Assembly (NCBI GenBank): GCA_016793265.1
Contig: JAEUHT010000300.1
Span: forward strand, 35,886 to 99,885
Source: Planctomycetota bacterium
Lineage (GTDB): Bacteria; Planctomycetota; UBA1135; UBA2386
DNA: 64,000 nt
Reading direction: 5' to 3'
Each line of letters opens with the position of its first letter. Within the stretch, counting starts at the first letter, position 1. A program made the translations under genes and the position numbers. Positions 51,819 through 60,379 of the stretch are shown piece by piece. Under the pieces are notes generated by a model that was not told the DNA's origin, searched no databases, and saw only the letters and a list, made by a program, of their open reading frames with translations.

Positions 51819-52081
51819 GGTCGGCACGAGCCGCAGGCATCAGTGCCGCCGCATCCGGGTCGTTACGGGAATTCGCCGGCGGGCCGTTCGGAGGCGACTG
51901 GCCCCGCGGCGAATGCCCACGCGCATCACGCACTTGCGCCGCCAGCCGCGTTCACCGATCGCCGCCTCGCCACGAGCGACGTGGCCTCGCCACGCATGCG
52001 GAAGATGCCCGGCAACCGGGGGCTGGCAGGGGCACAACGACCGGCGCTTGCGTGGCTCCTCCGGGACGACACACTTGCCAC

Positions 52082-53275
52082 ATGCCGATCCAACCCGGGC
52101 CCCTGCGGGGCCTCGTCGTCGCGACGACGCTCGCCGCGGCCGCCGTCGCCCAGGACGAAACGCCGACGTTCGCCGCGCGTTGCCAGGCGTTCGCCACCTG
52201 GTTCACCGCCCAGGCGAAGGAGCTGCACGCGGACCTGAACTCGGGCGACAAGGCGCGCACGCAGACGGCGGCCAAGGCCATCGGCGCGCGCGTGGCCGAA
52301 CTGGTGCCGGGACTGCGGATCAACTTCGAACGTGGGCCGGCCAGCGAGCCGTTGGTCATGTACCTGCAACCCGGCAAGGACCGCGTCGTGCAGATTCTGG
52401 GACGCGCCCTGCTCGCGTCGATGCCGCCGGTCGAGCAGTTCCGGTTCGTGCCCTGGCGCCTGCCCGCGCAGGCCGACACGGACCTGGTCGTCATCGGCAA
52501 GGATCCGGTGCGACTCGGCGATCTGGTGGCCGTCTGCCAGTTCGACGAAGCCAAGCAGGGGCTCGTCGTGCACGTCTGGAACCAGCACCTCGGCCGCCTC
52601 GGCGAGGCCGATCGTATCCGCATGGTCCGCTTCGGTGTCGAACGTGCGTTCGGTGCGGCGATGGAGCAACGCTGGTTGCGCGCCGTGCACGTGCTCGACG
52701 ACGAGCCGACGCCCGAGAACGACGGCTACGCCCGCGGGGCCGACCTGCGACGCACGGCGCTCGGACTGCTGCGCGACCAGCAGGATCCCGAGCTCGACCC
52801 CGACCGCGTCGAGCAGGCCTACTTCAAGTCCGACCGTGAGTTCCCGGAGGGCAGCCGCTGCGCCGATATCGCGTTCGGCTCGTCACTCCTGCCCGACCTG
52901 GTCTACGACCTGCAGGTCGGCGGCACTCCCGACACGGTGCAGCGGCTCGCCCGACTGGGGGCCGCCGCCGGCTTCGTCGCGATGACCGCGACCATCGCCT
53001 ACGACCCCTTCGACGACGACGCCAAGACCAAGGTACTCACGCTGCGCAAGCAGTTCGCCGAAGAGCTCGGCGAGGCGCTCACCAAGGCTGGCGTCGGCGC
53101 GCTGGTCGGCACGGCGTCGGGCAGCGCGAAGGCCTACTACGACGTCCTGCTGTTCGACTTCGCCGCCGCGCGGCCGGTCCTCGAACGCGTGGCCAAGGCG
53201 AACGCCCTGGTGCAGTCGGCGACGTTGGTTTCGTTCTCGCCGGTCGACCCGAAGGAACTGCTGCGGCTGAAGTGA
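52082..53275 (+). CDS. Secreted protein of unknown function
   Basis: A 397-residue protein, not recognised. The N-terminus MPIQPGPLRGLVVATTLAAAAVAQ looks like a signal peptide. The mature sequence is largely helical with a conserved-looking core (SRCADIAFGSSLLPDLVYDLQVGGTPDTVQRL). No catalytic motif is evident. Length and composition resemble lineage-specific periplasmic proteins. Its neighbours are divergent (the LecA-like gene) and a downstream methyltransferase 128 bases away. Confidence 0.72.
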   Translation: MPIQPGPLRGLVVATTLAAAAVAQDETPTFAARCQAFATWFTAQAKELHADLNSGDKARTQTAAKAIGARVAELVPGLRINFERGPASEPLVMYLQPGKDRVVQILGRALLASMPPVEQFRFVPWRLPAQADTDLVVIGKDPVRLGDLVAVCQFDEAKQGLVVHVWNQHLGRLGEADRIRMVRFGVERAFGAAMEQRWLRAVHVLDDEPTPENDGYARGADLRRTALGLLRDQQDPELDPDRVEQAYFKSDREFPEGSRCADIAFGSSLLPDLVYDLQVGGTPDTVQRLARLGAAAGFVAMTATIAYDPFDDDAKTKVLTLRKQFAEELGEALTKAGVGALVGTASGSAKAYYDVLLFDFAAARPVLERVAKANALVQSATLVSFSPVDPKELLRLK

Positions 53276-53403
53276 CCGTCGGCCCGGTCGCCATTCGCGG
53301 CCCGCGATCGAGATGCACACGATCGGAACGTGAAGCCAGCGCTCGCGCGAGGTATCACAGCGACGCCGTCCCGCCGCGCCCCTCGCCCGCCCCGATCCGC
53401 CCG

Positions 53404-54432
53404 ATGCCCGCCGCCCTGCACCGCCCCGAGCCCGTCCTTCGCCACCGCGCCGAACCCGTCGACCGCAACGTCCCGAAGGCGCAGGCCGCGGCGTGGCTCT
53501 GTGCAGGGCGTTCGCTGCTCGTGACCGATCGTTTCGCGACCGGGCTCGACATGCTCACCGAGCTGCGTGTGCTGCTGGAGGATCCGGGCGAGGACGCGGG
53601 CTACGTCAAGAAGCGCACCTTCCGTGAGGCGTTCCAGGCCGCGTCGAAGCGCCTGCTCGCGCCCGTCGTCGGCCGCAAGGTGGCCCTGCCCGACGCGCCG
53701 CGGGCGGGCTTCCTCGCCGAGCTGTACCCGGACCACGCCGACTTCGCGCTGCCGGTCGAGGACGCGAAGGTGCTGAGCAGCGCGTGGGACTGGTACGAGC
53801 AGGGCGTCTACTTCCCCGTGCTGGGCTATCGTGTGCACCCGTTCTACGGCACCTACATTCCGGCCCGCATGGAGCACCTGGAGCTCTTCGGCACGTGGCT
53901 CGCGAAGTACCAGGGCAGACGCGAGCGGGCGATCGACGTGGGCACCGGCTCCGGCGTGCTGGCGCTGCAGATGGCGAAGGCGGGCTTCGCGCGGGTGCTC
54001 GCCACCGACATCAACCCGAACGCGATCGAGAGCGTGGCGAGGCAGCTGCGTCGGCTCCCGAAAGCCCCCCCGATCGAACTCGAGCACGCCGACCTGCTCG
54101 GTACCGATCGTGGTCCGCTCGACCTCATCGTCTCCAACCCGCCGTGGATGAAGGGCGACGTCGGTCGCACGCTGGACCTGGCGATGTACTTCCAGGACGG
54201 CTTCTTCGAGCGGTTCTACGACCAGGCCCTGCAGCGCCTGGCACCCGGCGGCCGCGTCGTGTTCGTGTTCTCGAACATCATCGAGCTGTCGCAGCCCGAC
54301 GTGCCGCATCCGATCCAGACCGAGCTCGATCGCGGACGGTTCCGGCTGGTGGAGAAGCTCACGCGCCGGGTGAAGCCGCTGCGGCGGCGCACGCGGGAGA
54401 AGGTGGAGGTCTGGGAGCTGGCGGTGGTTTGA
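53404..54432 (+). CDS. Class I SAM-dependent methyltransferase
   Basis: A 342-residue enzyme. The SAM-binding motif I is AIDVGTGSGVLALQMAKAG (about residues 179-197), with the acidic strand ATDINPNAIESV, and motif IV is the SNPPW tetrad typical of N-methyltransferases acting on amides, amino groups or bases (HemK/PrmC and RNA methyltransferases). About 150 residues precede the domain (LLVTDRFATGLDMLTELRVL ... YFPVLGYRVHPFYGTYIPAR) and may bind substrate. The first ATG after the long open frame (53404) is used. The substrate is unknown; release-factor PrmC is unlikely because its helical N-domain is absent. Confidence 0.82.
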   Translation: MPAALHRPEPVLRHRAEPVDRNVPKAQAAAWLCAGRSLLVTDRFATGLDMLTELRVLLEDPGEDAGYVKKRTFREAFQAASKRLLAPVVGRKVALPDAPRAGFLAELYPDHADFALPVEDAKVLSSAWDWYEQGVYFPVLGYRVHPFYGTYIPARMEHLELFGTWLAKYQGRRERAIDVGTGSGVLALQMAKAGFARVLATDINPNAIESVARQLRRLPKAPPIELEHADLLGTDRGPLDLIVSNPPWMKGDVGRTLDLAMYFQDGFFERFYDQALQRLAPGGRVVFVFSNIIELSQPDVPHPIQTELDRGRFRLVEKLTRRVKPLRRRTREKVEVWELAVV

Positions 54433-54544
54433 CGGCGGGGGCGATCCGGGGGGCGGGCGGCCGCGTCGAGCGGCGTGGTGCCGAGCGCCGGGGATTTCCG
54501 CGACCACACATGCCGGCGGGCGGCCGCGACGGTAGCAAGGGGGC

Positions 54545-55225
54545 ATGCGCGCCGTCGTCGTGCAGCACGAAGCCCACGAAGGTCCCGGCCTGTTGGCCCC
54601 GGCGCTCACCGCCGCCGGCTTCGAGCTGGAGCACCGGCATCGCGAGGTGCTGCCGATCGACTTCGCCGCCGAGCTCGTCGTCGTGCTCGGTGGCCCGATG
54701 GACGCCTTCGACGAACGGCTCGCGTACCTGACCGCCGAGGTCGCGCTGCTGCGCCACCGGCTCGCGCACGACCTGCCGTGCCTCGGCATCTGCCTCGGGG
54801 CCCAGTTGTTGGCGCGCGCCGCCGGCGCCGTGGTGGCCCGTGGGGCGCGCGGCCTCGAGGTCGGCGCGCTGCCGGTGACCTGCACCGCGGCGGGGCGGCA
54901 GGACCCGGTCACCGGGCCGCTCGACCACGAGCTCCTGGTCGCGATGTGGCACCGCGACACCTTCGGGTTGCCGGCGGGCGCCGTGCACCTGCTGCGCTCG
55001 GCCCGCTACGAGCAGCAGGCGTTCCGGCTCGGCCGCAGCTACGGCCTGCAGTTCCACCTGGAGCTCGACGCGCCGACGCTGGCGCGCTGGCTCGCCGACG
55101 GCAGCGCCGAGCTCGCGGCGGCCGGCATCGACGCGACCGCGATCGCCGACCTGGGCCCGTTCGTGGCCGATGCCGCGCGCCGGGCGGCGTTCACCGAGCG
55201 CCTCGTGCGGGCCTTGCAGCCCTGA
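54545..55225 (+). CDS. Class I glutamine amidotransferase domain protein
   Basis: A 226-residue stand-alone GATase. The nucleophile elbow is GICLGAQLLA (Cys83); the His-Glu pair is in YGLQFHLEL (H171, E173); VVVLGGPMDAFDE is the usual N-terminal oxyanion segment. Such GMP-synthase-like proteins (YfeJ family) hydrolyse glutamine or gamma-glutamyl compounds, and many have no fixed partner. No synthetase domain is adjacent. Its stop lies 18 bases from the end of the convergent aminopeptidase gene. Confidence 0.86.
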   Translation: MRAVVVQHEAHEGPGLLAPALTAAGFELEHRHREVLPIDFAAELVVVLGGPMDAFDERLAYLTAEVALLRHRLAHDLPCLGICLGAQLLARAAGAVVARGARGLEVGALPVTCTAAGRQDPVTGPLDHELLVAMWHRDTFGLPAGAVHLLRSARYEQQAFRLGRSYGLQFHLELDAPTLARWLADGSAELAAAGIDATAIADLGPFVADAARRAAFTERLVRALQP

Positions 55226-55243
55226 AGCGCCGCGCCGCGGGCC

Positions 55244-56809
55244 TCAGTTCGTCGGCAGACCGCCGCACAACGCAGCCAGCATCGCCACCAGCGGTCGGCC
55301 GGTCGGCCGCCCGTGCTGCCAGTCGCCACCTTCGCAGCCGCTGCCGCCGATGTCGATGTGCGTGAACGGCAGCGGCACGGCGCTGTCGGTGCCGTGTTTG
55401 TCGAGGCCGCTGGCCAGGCACAAGAACGCCATCGGGAACTGGTGGCCGCGCGCGGTCATCGAGCTCGGCGCGTTGTTGCACGACAGCACGTCGTCCGCCT
55501 TGCTGTGCGGCTGCACGAAGTCGTAGTCCTCGCGGCGCAGGTGCGAGACCTCGAACGGGTCGCCGAGCATCTCCCCGCTCGCCGCCAGCGACAGCGCGGT
55601 GCCGGCGGCGCGCGCCGGGCCGTTGTCGAGCGCGATGTTGTAGGGACCCATGGCGCGGCCGGCGTGGCCGGTCAAGGTCGCCACCGAGAACAGCGCCGGC
55701 GCGTCGGCCTTGGCGGCGTCGACGCGCAGGTGCGACAGCAGGTCGGCCAGCACGAGGCGGCCCTCGGCGTCGGTGTTGCCGATGCGCACGCGGCAGCCGG
55801 CGTGGCTCGGCACGATCTCGTCGCTGACGAAGGCGTCGCTGCCGATGCTGTTGCGCACGACACCGAGCTCGGCGATCAGGTGCACGCCCTTCAGGCCGAG
55901 CCTCGCCGCCGCCAGGAACAGACCGGCGACCGCCGCCGCACCACCCTTGTCGCGGCTCATGCCGGACATGTGGCCGCCGACCTTGAGGTCGGCGCCGCCG
56001 GTGTCGTAGGTGAGGCCCTTGCCGGCGAACAGCAGCGTGCGCGTGATCTTGCCGGCCGGCTTGTACTCGAGCCGCACCACACACGGCCGGTGCCGCGCCA
56101 CCGGCAGCGAGGCGCGCGCCACCGTCATCAGCAGCGGATACTCCTTCTGCAGCTTCTTGACGTCCTTCTGCACCTGCACCTTGACCTTGCTGCCGCGGAA
56201 CGCCTGCTGCACGTAGGCGGCGAACTGCGGCGGCGCCATGCGCTCGGGCTCGGTGCCGGCGAGGTCGCGCGCCAGCCGCAGGCCGGCCTCGGCCGCGGCG
56301 ACCCACTCGGCGCCGCGCGCCGGCAGCTCGCCGTCGAGCAGGCCGAGGCCGAGCTGGCGCACCGGTTCGACGTCGTCGCCGAGCGCCTCGCGGGCCTCGA
56401 GCGGCTGCCAGAGGCCGCCGACGGCGCCGAGCGCGGCGACCACCGCGGCGTGTTCGTAGTCGACGTCCGAGCTGGCCTGCACCAGCAGCAGCACGGCCTT
56501 GGCCCCGGCATCGCGGGCGCGGCAGACGCCGGCCCGCGCGGCCTCGGCGTAGCGGCGCACGTCGTCGTAGTCGCGCGTCAGCGGCCCGGTGGGGGCGACC
56601 ACGAGGCGACCGCCGGCGAGCTCGGGCACGGCCACGAAGCTGACGGTGCCGGCGAACTTCGCGTCGGCCTTGGCGAGCTGCTTGAGGGTGCTGCGCAGCG
56701 GCTCGATGCCGACCGCGGCAGGGAACGGCGACACCAGCACGACGGCGTCGAAACCGCCTCCTGCGACGATGGCCTTCGGGACGGACTTGACGGCGACGAT
56801 TCGGGTCAT
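55244..56809 (-). CDS. M17-family leucyl aminopeptidase
   Basis: A 521-residue zinc aminopeptidase. The two-metal site motifs are LFAGKGLTYDTGGADLKVGG, SRDKGGAAAVAGLF and VRIGNTDAEGRLVLADLL, carrying the catalytic Lys and Arg and the metal-binding Asp/Glu residues. The N-terminal 180 residues form the usual alpha/beta macro-like domain (MTRIVAVKSVPKAIVAGGG). One departure is RDKGG where many members have DMGG; the metal Asp is kept. The C-terminal TALSLAASGEMLGDPFEVSHLRREDY and HIDIGGSG segments are normal. Cytoplasmic peptide recycling is the likely role. Confidence 0.9.
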   Translation of the reverse strand: MTRIVAVKSVPKAIVAGGGFDAVVLVSPFPAAVGIEPLRSTLKQLAKADAKFAGTVSFVAVPELAGGRLVVAPTGPLTRDYDDVRRYAEAARAGVCRARDAGAKAVLLLVQASSDVDYEHAAVVAALGAVGGLWQPLEAREALGDDVEPVRQLGLGLLDGELPARGAEWVAAAEAGLRLARDLAGTEPERMAPPQFAAYVQQAFRGSKVKVQVQKDVKKLQKEYPLLMTVARASLPVARHRPCVVRLEYKPAGKITRTLLFAGKGLTYDTGGADLKVGGHMSGMSRDKGGAAAVAGLFLAAARLGLKGVHLIAELGVVRNSIGSDAFVSDEIVPSHAGCRVRIGNTDAEGRLVLADLLSHLRVDAAKADAPALFSVATLTGHAGRAMGPYNIALDNGPARAAGTALSLAASGEMLGDPFEVSHLRREDYDFVQPHSKADDVLSCNNAPSSMTARGHQFPMAFLCLASGLDKHGTDSAVPLPFTHIDIGGSGCEGGDWQHGRPTGRPLVAMLAALCGGLPTN

Positions 56810-56897
56810 CGGCGCATCGTGCGGGCCGGTGGCGCCGCCCGCAACAGTGCGTTCCGCCTGGCGACGCGTAGCATGCGCGCCACCCGAACCCGTCCCG

Positions 56898-59129
56898 ATG
56901 CTGATGCCGAACCCGCGCGCCGCCGGCCGTCCTTCGTCCCGCCTCTTCGTGCTGCCGTTGCTGCTGATGCCGCTCGCGGCGCAGGCCCCGGCGTCGTTGA
57001 CCTTCGCCGACGTCGGCAAGCCGCTGGTCTGGCAGGGCCGCACGCCGACCGCGCGCTGGGCCGCGGACGGCAAGAGCGTCGAATGTGAGCTCGACGGCAA
57101 GACCGTCTGGCTGGACCCGGCGACCGGCGCCACGCGCGAACCCGAGGCCGCCGCGGCCGCGAAGGCCGGCGCGCCGGCGGCGCCGTTCGTGATGATCCAC
57201 GCCGACGACCTCTGGCTCGACGTGCGCGAACCGGTGGCGGCCGGCGATGGCCGCCGCCGCAGCCCGCGGCCGCCGCGCCCCGACCAACCGTCCGACCGCG
57301 CGACGCGGCTGACCGAGGACGGCGCCAGCAATGGCAAGAAGATCGAGGCGCACCTGAGTCGCGACGGCACGCAGGTCGCGTTCGTGCGCGGCAACAACCT
57401 CTGCGTGCTCGACGTCGGCACCAAGCAGGTCTTCGAGGTGACCAAGGACGGCGGTCCCGAGCGGTTTCACGGCGCGCTCGATTGGGTCTACCAGGAAGAG
57501 GTCTACGGCCGCGGCGACTTCCGCGGCCATTGGTGGAGCCCGGACGGGCAGCGGCTCGCGTTCTTGTCGCTCGACGAGGCGCCGGTGCGCGACTTCACGA
57601 TCGTCGACCACGTGCCCGAGGGGTTCCTCGACCAGGAGCGGGTGGTGCACACCGAGGTCACCAACTACCCGAAGGCCGGCGATGCGAACCCGTTCGCGTC
57701 GGTGGCGATCGTGCGGCCGGCGGACCGCAGCACGGTCGCGGTCGACCTGTCGGCGTTCCCGCCGGACGTGTTGGTCGTGCGCGTCGACTGGACGCCGGAT
57801 GGGCAGCACCTGCTGCTGACGCTGCAGGACCGCATCCAGACCTGGGCCGAGCTGTGTGCGGTCGACGTCGCGACCGGCAAGCCCGCGCGCTGGATCCGCG
57901 AAGAGTCGACGACCTGGGTCAACCGGCCCGACCCGCTGCGCTGGCTCGCCGACGGCACCTTCTTGTGGCTGTCGGAGAGGACCGGCTACCAGCACGTCTA
58001 TCACTATGCACCCGGCGGCACGCTGCTCGGCACCATCACCGCCGGCGAGTGGCAGGTGCGCAGCCTCGTGCGCGTCGACGAGGCCGGACGCCGGCTCTGG
58101 TTCGAGGGCACCCGGGACGGCGCTCCCGGCAAGCACCTCTATCGCATCGGCTTCGACGGCAAGGGCATGGTCTGCCTGACGCCTGGAGCCGGCACGCACG
58201 ACGCCGAGCTCGACGCCGACGGCAGCTTCCTGATCGACCGCCACTCGGCGATGGACGCGCGGCCCGCGGTGTGTGTTCGCGACGGCGAGACCGGCAACGT
58301 GGTGAAGGAGCTCGGCAGCGCCGGCGAAGGCGAAGCGGCGGTGAAGTTCGGCCTGGTGGCGCGGCAGCGGCTGTCGATCCCGGCGCGCGACGGGTATCCG
58401 CTCGACGCCTGCCTGATGCTGCCAACAGGGGCCGCGGCCGGCACGAAGCGCCCGGTGTTCCTGCCGACCTACTCGGGCCCCGACGCGCCGTCGGTGCGCG
58501 ACGCCTGGTCGGTGTCGACCTACCACCAGTTGCTCTGCCAGCAGGGCTTCGTCGTGCTGCAGGTCAACGTGCGGTCGGCGAGCGGCCGCGGCCAGGCGCA
58601 CACCGGCACCTGCTACCGGCAGCTCGGCGTGCAGGAGCTCAAGGACCTCGAAGACGCGGTCGACTTCGTCTGCGCGCAGCACGGCGGCGACCCACAGCGC
58701 GTCGCCATCGCCGGCTGGAGCTACGGCGGCTTCATGAGCGCCTATGCGCTGACCCACAGCAAGAAGTTCGCGCTCGGCCTCGCCGGCGCCGGCGTCCACG
58801 ATTGGCGCCTCTACGACACGATCTACACCGAGCGCTACATGCGCACGCCGCAGGAGAACGCCGCGGGCTACGACAGGAGCTCGGTGATCAAGGCGGCGAA
58901 GGACCTGCACGGCCACCTGGTGCTGCTGCACGGCTCGATGGACGACAACGTGCACCTGCAGAACACCATGCAGCTGCTCTATGAGCTGCAGCGCGCCAAC
59001 GTGCAGGACTTCGAGCTGATGGTGTATCCACGCTCTCGGCACGGCCTCGACCCGAGGCTCAACCGCCACAGCCAGGAGCTCCAGTGGCGGCGGCTGCAGC
59101 AGCTGCTGCAGCCCGACCTGCGCTGGTGA
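56898..59129 (+). CDS. Dipeptidyl peptidase IV-type S9 prolyl peptidase
   Basis: A 743-residue exported peptidase. A signal sequence (RLFVLPLLLMPLAAQA) is followed by a beta-propeller with the DPPIV signature DWVYQEEVYGR at about 195-205, which supplies the Glu pair that anchors the substrate N-terminus. The alpha/beta hydrolase domain has nucleophile S608 in AGWSYGGFMS, D682 in GSMDDNVH and H715 in RSRHGLD. An Arg/Pro-rich insertion (GDGRRRSPRPPRPDQPSDR) sits near residue 120. It likely trims X-Pro or X-Ala dipeptides in the periplasm. ATG 56904, two codons later, is an alternative start. Confidence 0.92.
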   Translation: MLMPNPRAAGRPSSRLFVLPLLLMPLAAQAPASLTFADVGKPLVWQGRTPTARWAADGKSVECELDGKTVWLDPATGATREPEAAAAAKAGAPAAPFVMIHADDLWLDVREPVAAGDGRRRSPRPPRPDQPSDRATRLTEDGASNGKKIEAHLSRDGTQVAFVRGNNLCVLDVGTKQVFEVTKDGGPERFHGALDWVYQEEVYGRGDFRGHWWSPDGQRLAFLSLDEAPVRDFTIVDHVPEGFLDQERVVHTEVTNYPKAGDANPFASVAIVRPADRSTVAVDLSAFPPDVLVVRVDWTPDGQHLLLTLQDRIQTWAELCAVDVATGKPARWIREESTTWVNRPDPLRWLADGTFLWLSERTGYQHVYHYAPGGTLLGTITAGEWQVRSLVRVDEAGRRLWFEGTRDGAPGKHLYRIGFDGKGMVCLTPGAGTHDAELDADGSFLIDRHSAMDARPAVCVRDGETGNVVKELGSAGEGEAAVKFGLVARQRLSIPARDGYPLDACLMLPTGAAAGTKRPVFLPTYSGPDAPSVRDAWSVSTYHQLLCQQGFVVLQVNVRSASGRGQAHTGTCYRQLGVQELKDLEDAVDFVCAQHGGDPQRVAIAGWSYGGFMSAYALTHSKKFALGLAGAGVHDWRLYDTIYTERYMRTPQENAAGYDRSSVIKAAKDLHGHLVLLHGSMDDNVHLQNTMQLLYELQRANVQDFELMVYPRSRHGLDPRLNRHSQELQWRRLQQLLQPDLRW

Positions 59130-59148
59130 CGGCGCGGGGCCGCGCGGT

Positions 59149-59388
59149 TCACGCCTGCGGGCCGTCGTAGCACGGGCGGCCCGGGCGGCACTCACGCGGG
59201 TGCACGATCTCGTCGTCGGGGCCGACGCAGGTGCAGGTGCGGTTGCACCAGTAGAAGCCGTCGCCGGGCCACTGCCTCTGGTCGAACACCCGTTCGCCCA
59301 TGGCGTGCGCCAGCAGGTGCTTCATGCCGAGCTGCGGGCAGGCGTCCTTCGGCAGCAGGTCCTGATGCGTCGTGATGCGGTCCGTCAT
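59149..59388 (-). CDS. Small cysteine-rich protein in the molybdenum hydroxylase operon
   Basis: A 79-residue protein, family not recognised. It has six cysteines (C17, C48, C52, C54, C67, C73) arranged as a lone Cys, a CNRTCTC cluster, and ECRPGRPC near the end, which suggests metal or disulfide binding. There is no signal peptide. The ATG at 59388 follows the FAD-subunit stop by four bases with a GAGGTGA ribosome-binding site straddling that stop. As the last gene of the molybdenum-enzyme operon it may serve in cofactor handling or electron transfer; that is inference. Confidence 0.72.
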   Translation of the reverse strand: MTDRITTHQDLLPKDACPQLGMKHLLAHAMGERVFDQRQWPGDGFYWCNRTCTCVGPDDEIVHPRECRPGRPCYDGPQA

Positions 59389-59392
59389 GGCG

Positions 59393-59399
59393 TCACCTC
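59393..59399 (-). promoter_or_regulatory. Shine-Dalgarno site of the small cysteine-rich gene
   Basis: GAGGTGA on the minus strand ends four bases before the ATG at 59388 and contains the TGA stop of the preceding gene. It supports both the existence and the start of the 79-residue gene. Confidence 0.7.
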
Positions 59400-60376
59400 G
59401 TGGCCCGTTCGAGCGCGTCGCGCACGATCGCGGGGCCGACCGTGAGCTTGTACTTGTTGTGGCCGAGCGGCATGGCGTCGGCGAAGGCGGCGGCGCCGAC
59501 CTTCTGGAACAGCGTCGGCGAGGCCTTCTGGCCGACCAACAGCTTGGCCGCGCGCGGCCGTGGCAGCGGCACCGGCGCCACCGCGCCGAGCACCAGGTCG
59601 GCGGCCTCGATGGTGTCACCGTCGAGCACGAGGCGAACCGCACAGGCCGTCGTCGCCCAGTCGAAGCTCTGCTTCTCGCGGCTCTCGCTGTAGGCGGAAC
59701 GGGCGCCGGCGGCCGGCGCCGGCACGTGCAGTGCGGTCACGATCTCGCCCGCGGCCAGCGTGTGTTCGGGCAGCAGCGCGCGCGGCTCGGCCGGGAACAG
59801 CTCGGCGAGCTTGCGGCGGCGGGTCTTGCCGTCGAGCGAGGTCGTGAACTCGGCGCCGAGCGCCAGCAGCGGCGGCGCCAGGTTGCTCGGATGCACGCGC
59901 ACGCAGTCGGACCAGCCCATCACGGCGTGGTAGCGGTTGTCGCCGGTCATGGCGAGGCAGGTGGGGCCGGTGCCGCCGTGCAGGCAGCGGTGCGCTTCGC
60001 TGCGCACGTACCAGCAGCGCGTGAACTGCAGCAGGTTGCCGGCGACGGTGGCGCGGTGGCGCACCTGCGGCGTCGCCGTCATCGCCGCCGACTCGCGCAG
60101 CGCCTGCAGCGCCGGCGCCTGCAGCGCCGCGTGCCGTTCGAGCTGCGTCAGCGTGACCAGGGCGCCGATGCGCAGTTCGCCGTTGGCGTCGACGGTGATG
60201 CCCTGCAGCTCGTCCCGCAGCGGCAGCAGGTTGACCACCTGGGCGGGCGTCAGCAGGCGTTCCTTCAGCCGGTCGACGACGTCGATGCCGGCGGCCTTGA
60301 GCATGGTGTCGGCCTGTTTGGCCGCGTCGGCGGCCTCGGCCAGCGTCTTCGGCACGATGTAGGTGAACGGTTTCAT
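59393..60376 (-). CDS. FAD-binding subunit of a molybdenum hydroxylase (PaoB/YagS-like)
   Basis: A 327-residue flavoprotein subunit of the xanthine dehydrogenase family. It has the FAD-binding domain pattern (GALVTLTQLE, TPQVRHRATVAGNLLQ). Four cysteines, C121, C131, C140 and C158, frame the segment RCWYVRSEAHRC...TC...DC. This matches the 4Fe-4S insertion of E. coli PaoB (YagS), rare among FAD subunits. Electrons would pass from Mo through 2Fe-2S to FAD and the extra cluster. The start is three bases after the Mo-subunit stop. Confidence 0.88.
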   Translation of the reverse strand: MKPFTYIVPKTLAEAADAAKQADTMLKAAGIDVVDRLKERLLTPAQVVNLLPLRDELQGITVDANGELRIGALVTLTQLERHAALQAPALQALRESAAMTATPQVRHRATVAGNLLQFTRCWYVRSEAHRCLHGGTGPTCLAMTGDNRYHAVMGWSDCVRVHPSNLAPPLLALGAEFTTSLDGKTRRRKLAELFPAEPRALLPEHTLAAGEIVTALHVPAPAAGARSAYSESREKQSFDWATTACAVRLVLDGDTIEAADLVLGAVAPVPLPRPRAAKLLVGQKASPTLFQKVGAAAFADAMPLGHNKYKLTVGPAIVRDALERATR

Positions 60377-60379
60377 CGG

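Noticed and set aside
55191..59195. A 1334-codon open frame on the minus strand spanning the S9 peptidase and aminopeptidase regions
   Set aside because: It is antisense to two genes with complete catalytic motifs, is Arg/His/Pro-rich without family motifs, and such long antisense frames are expected at this GC content.
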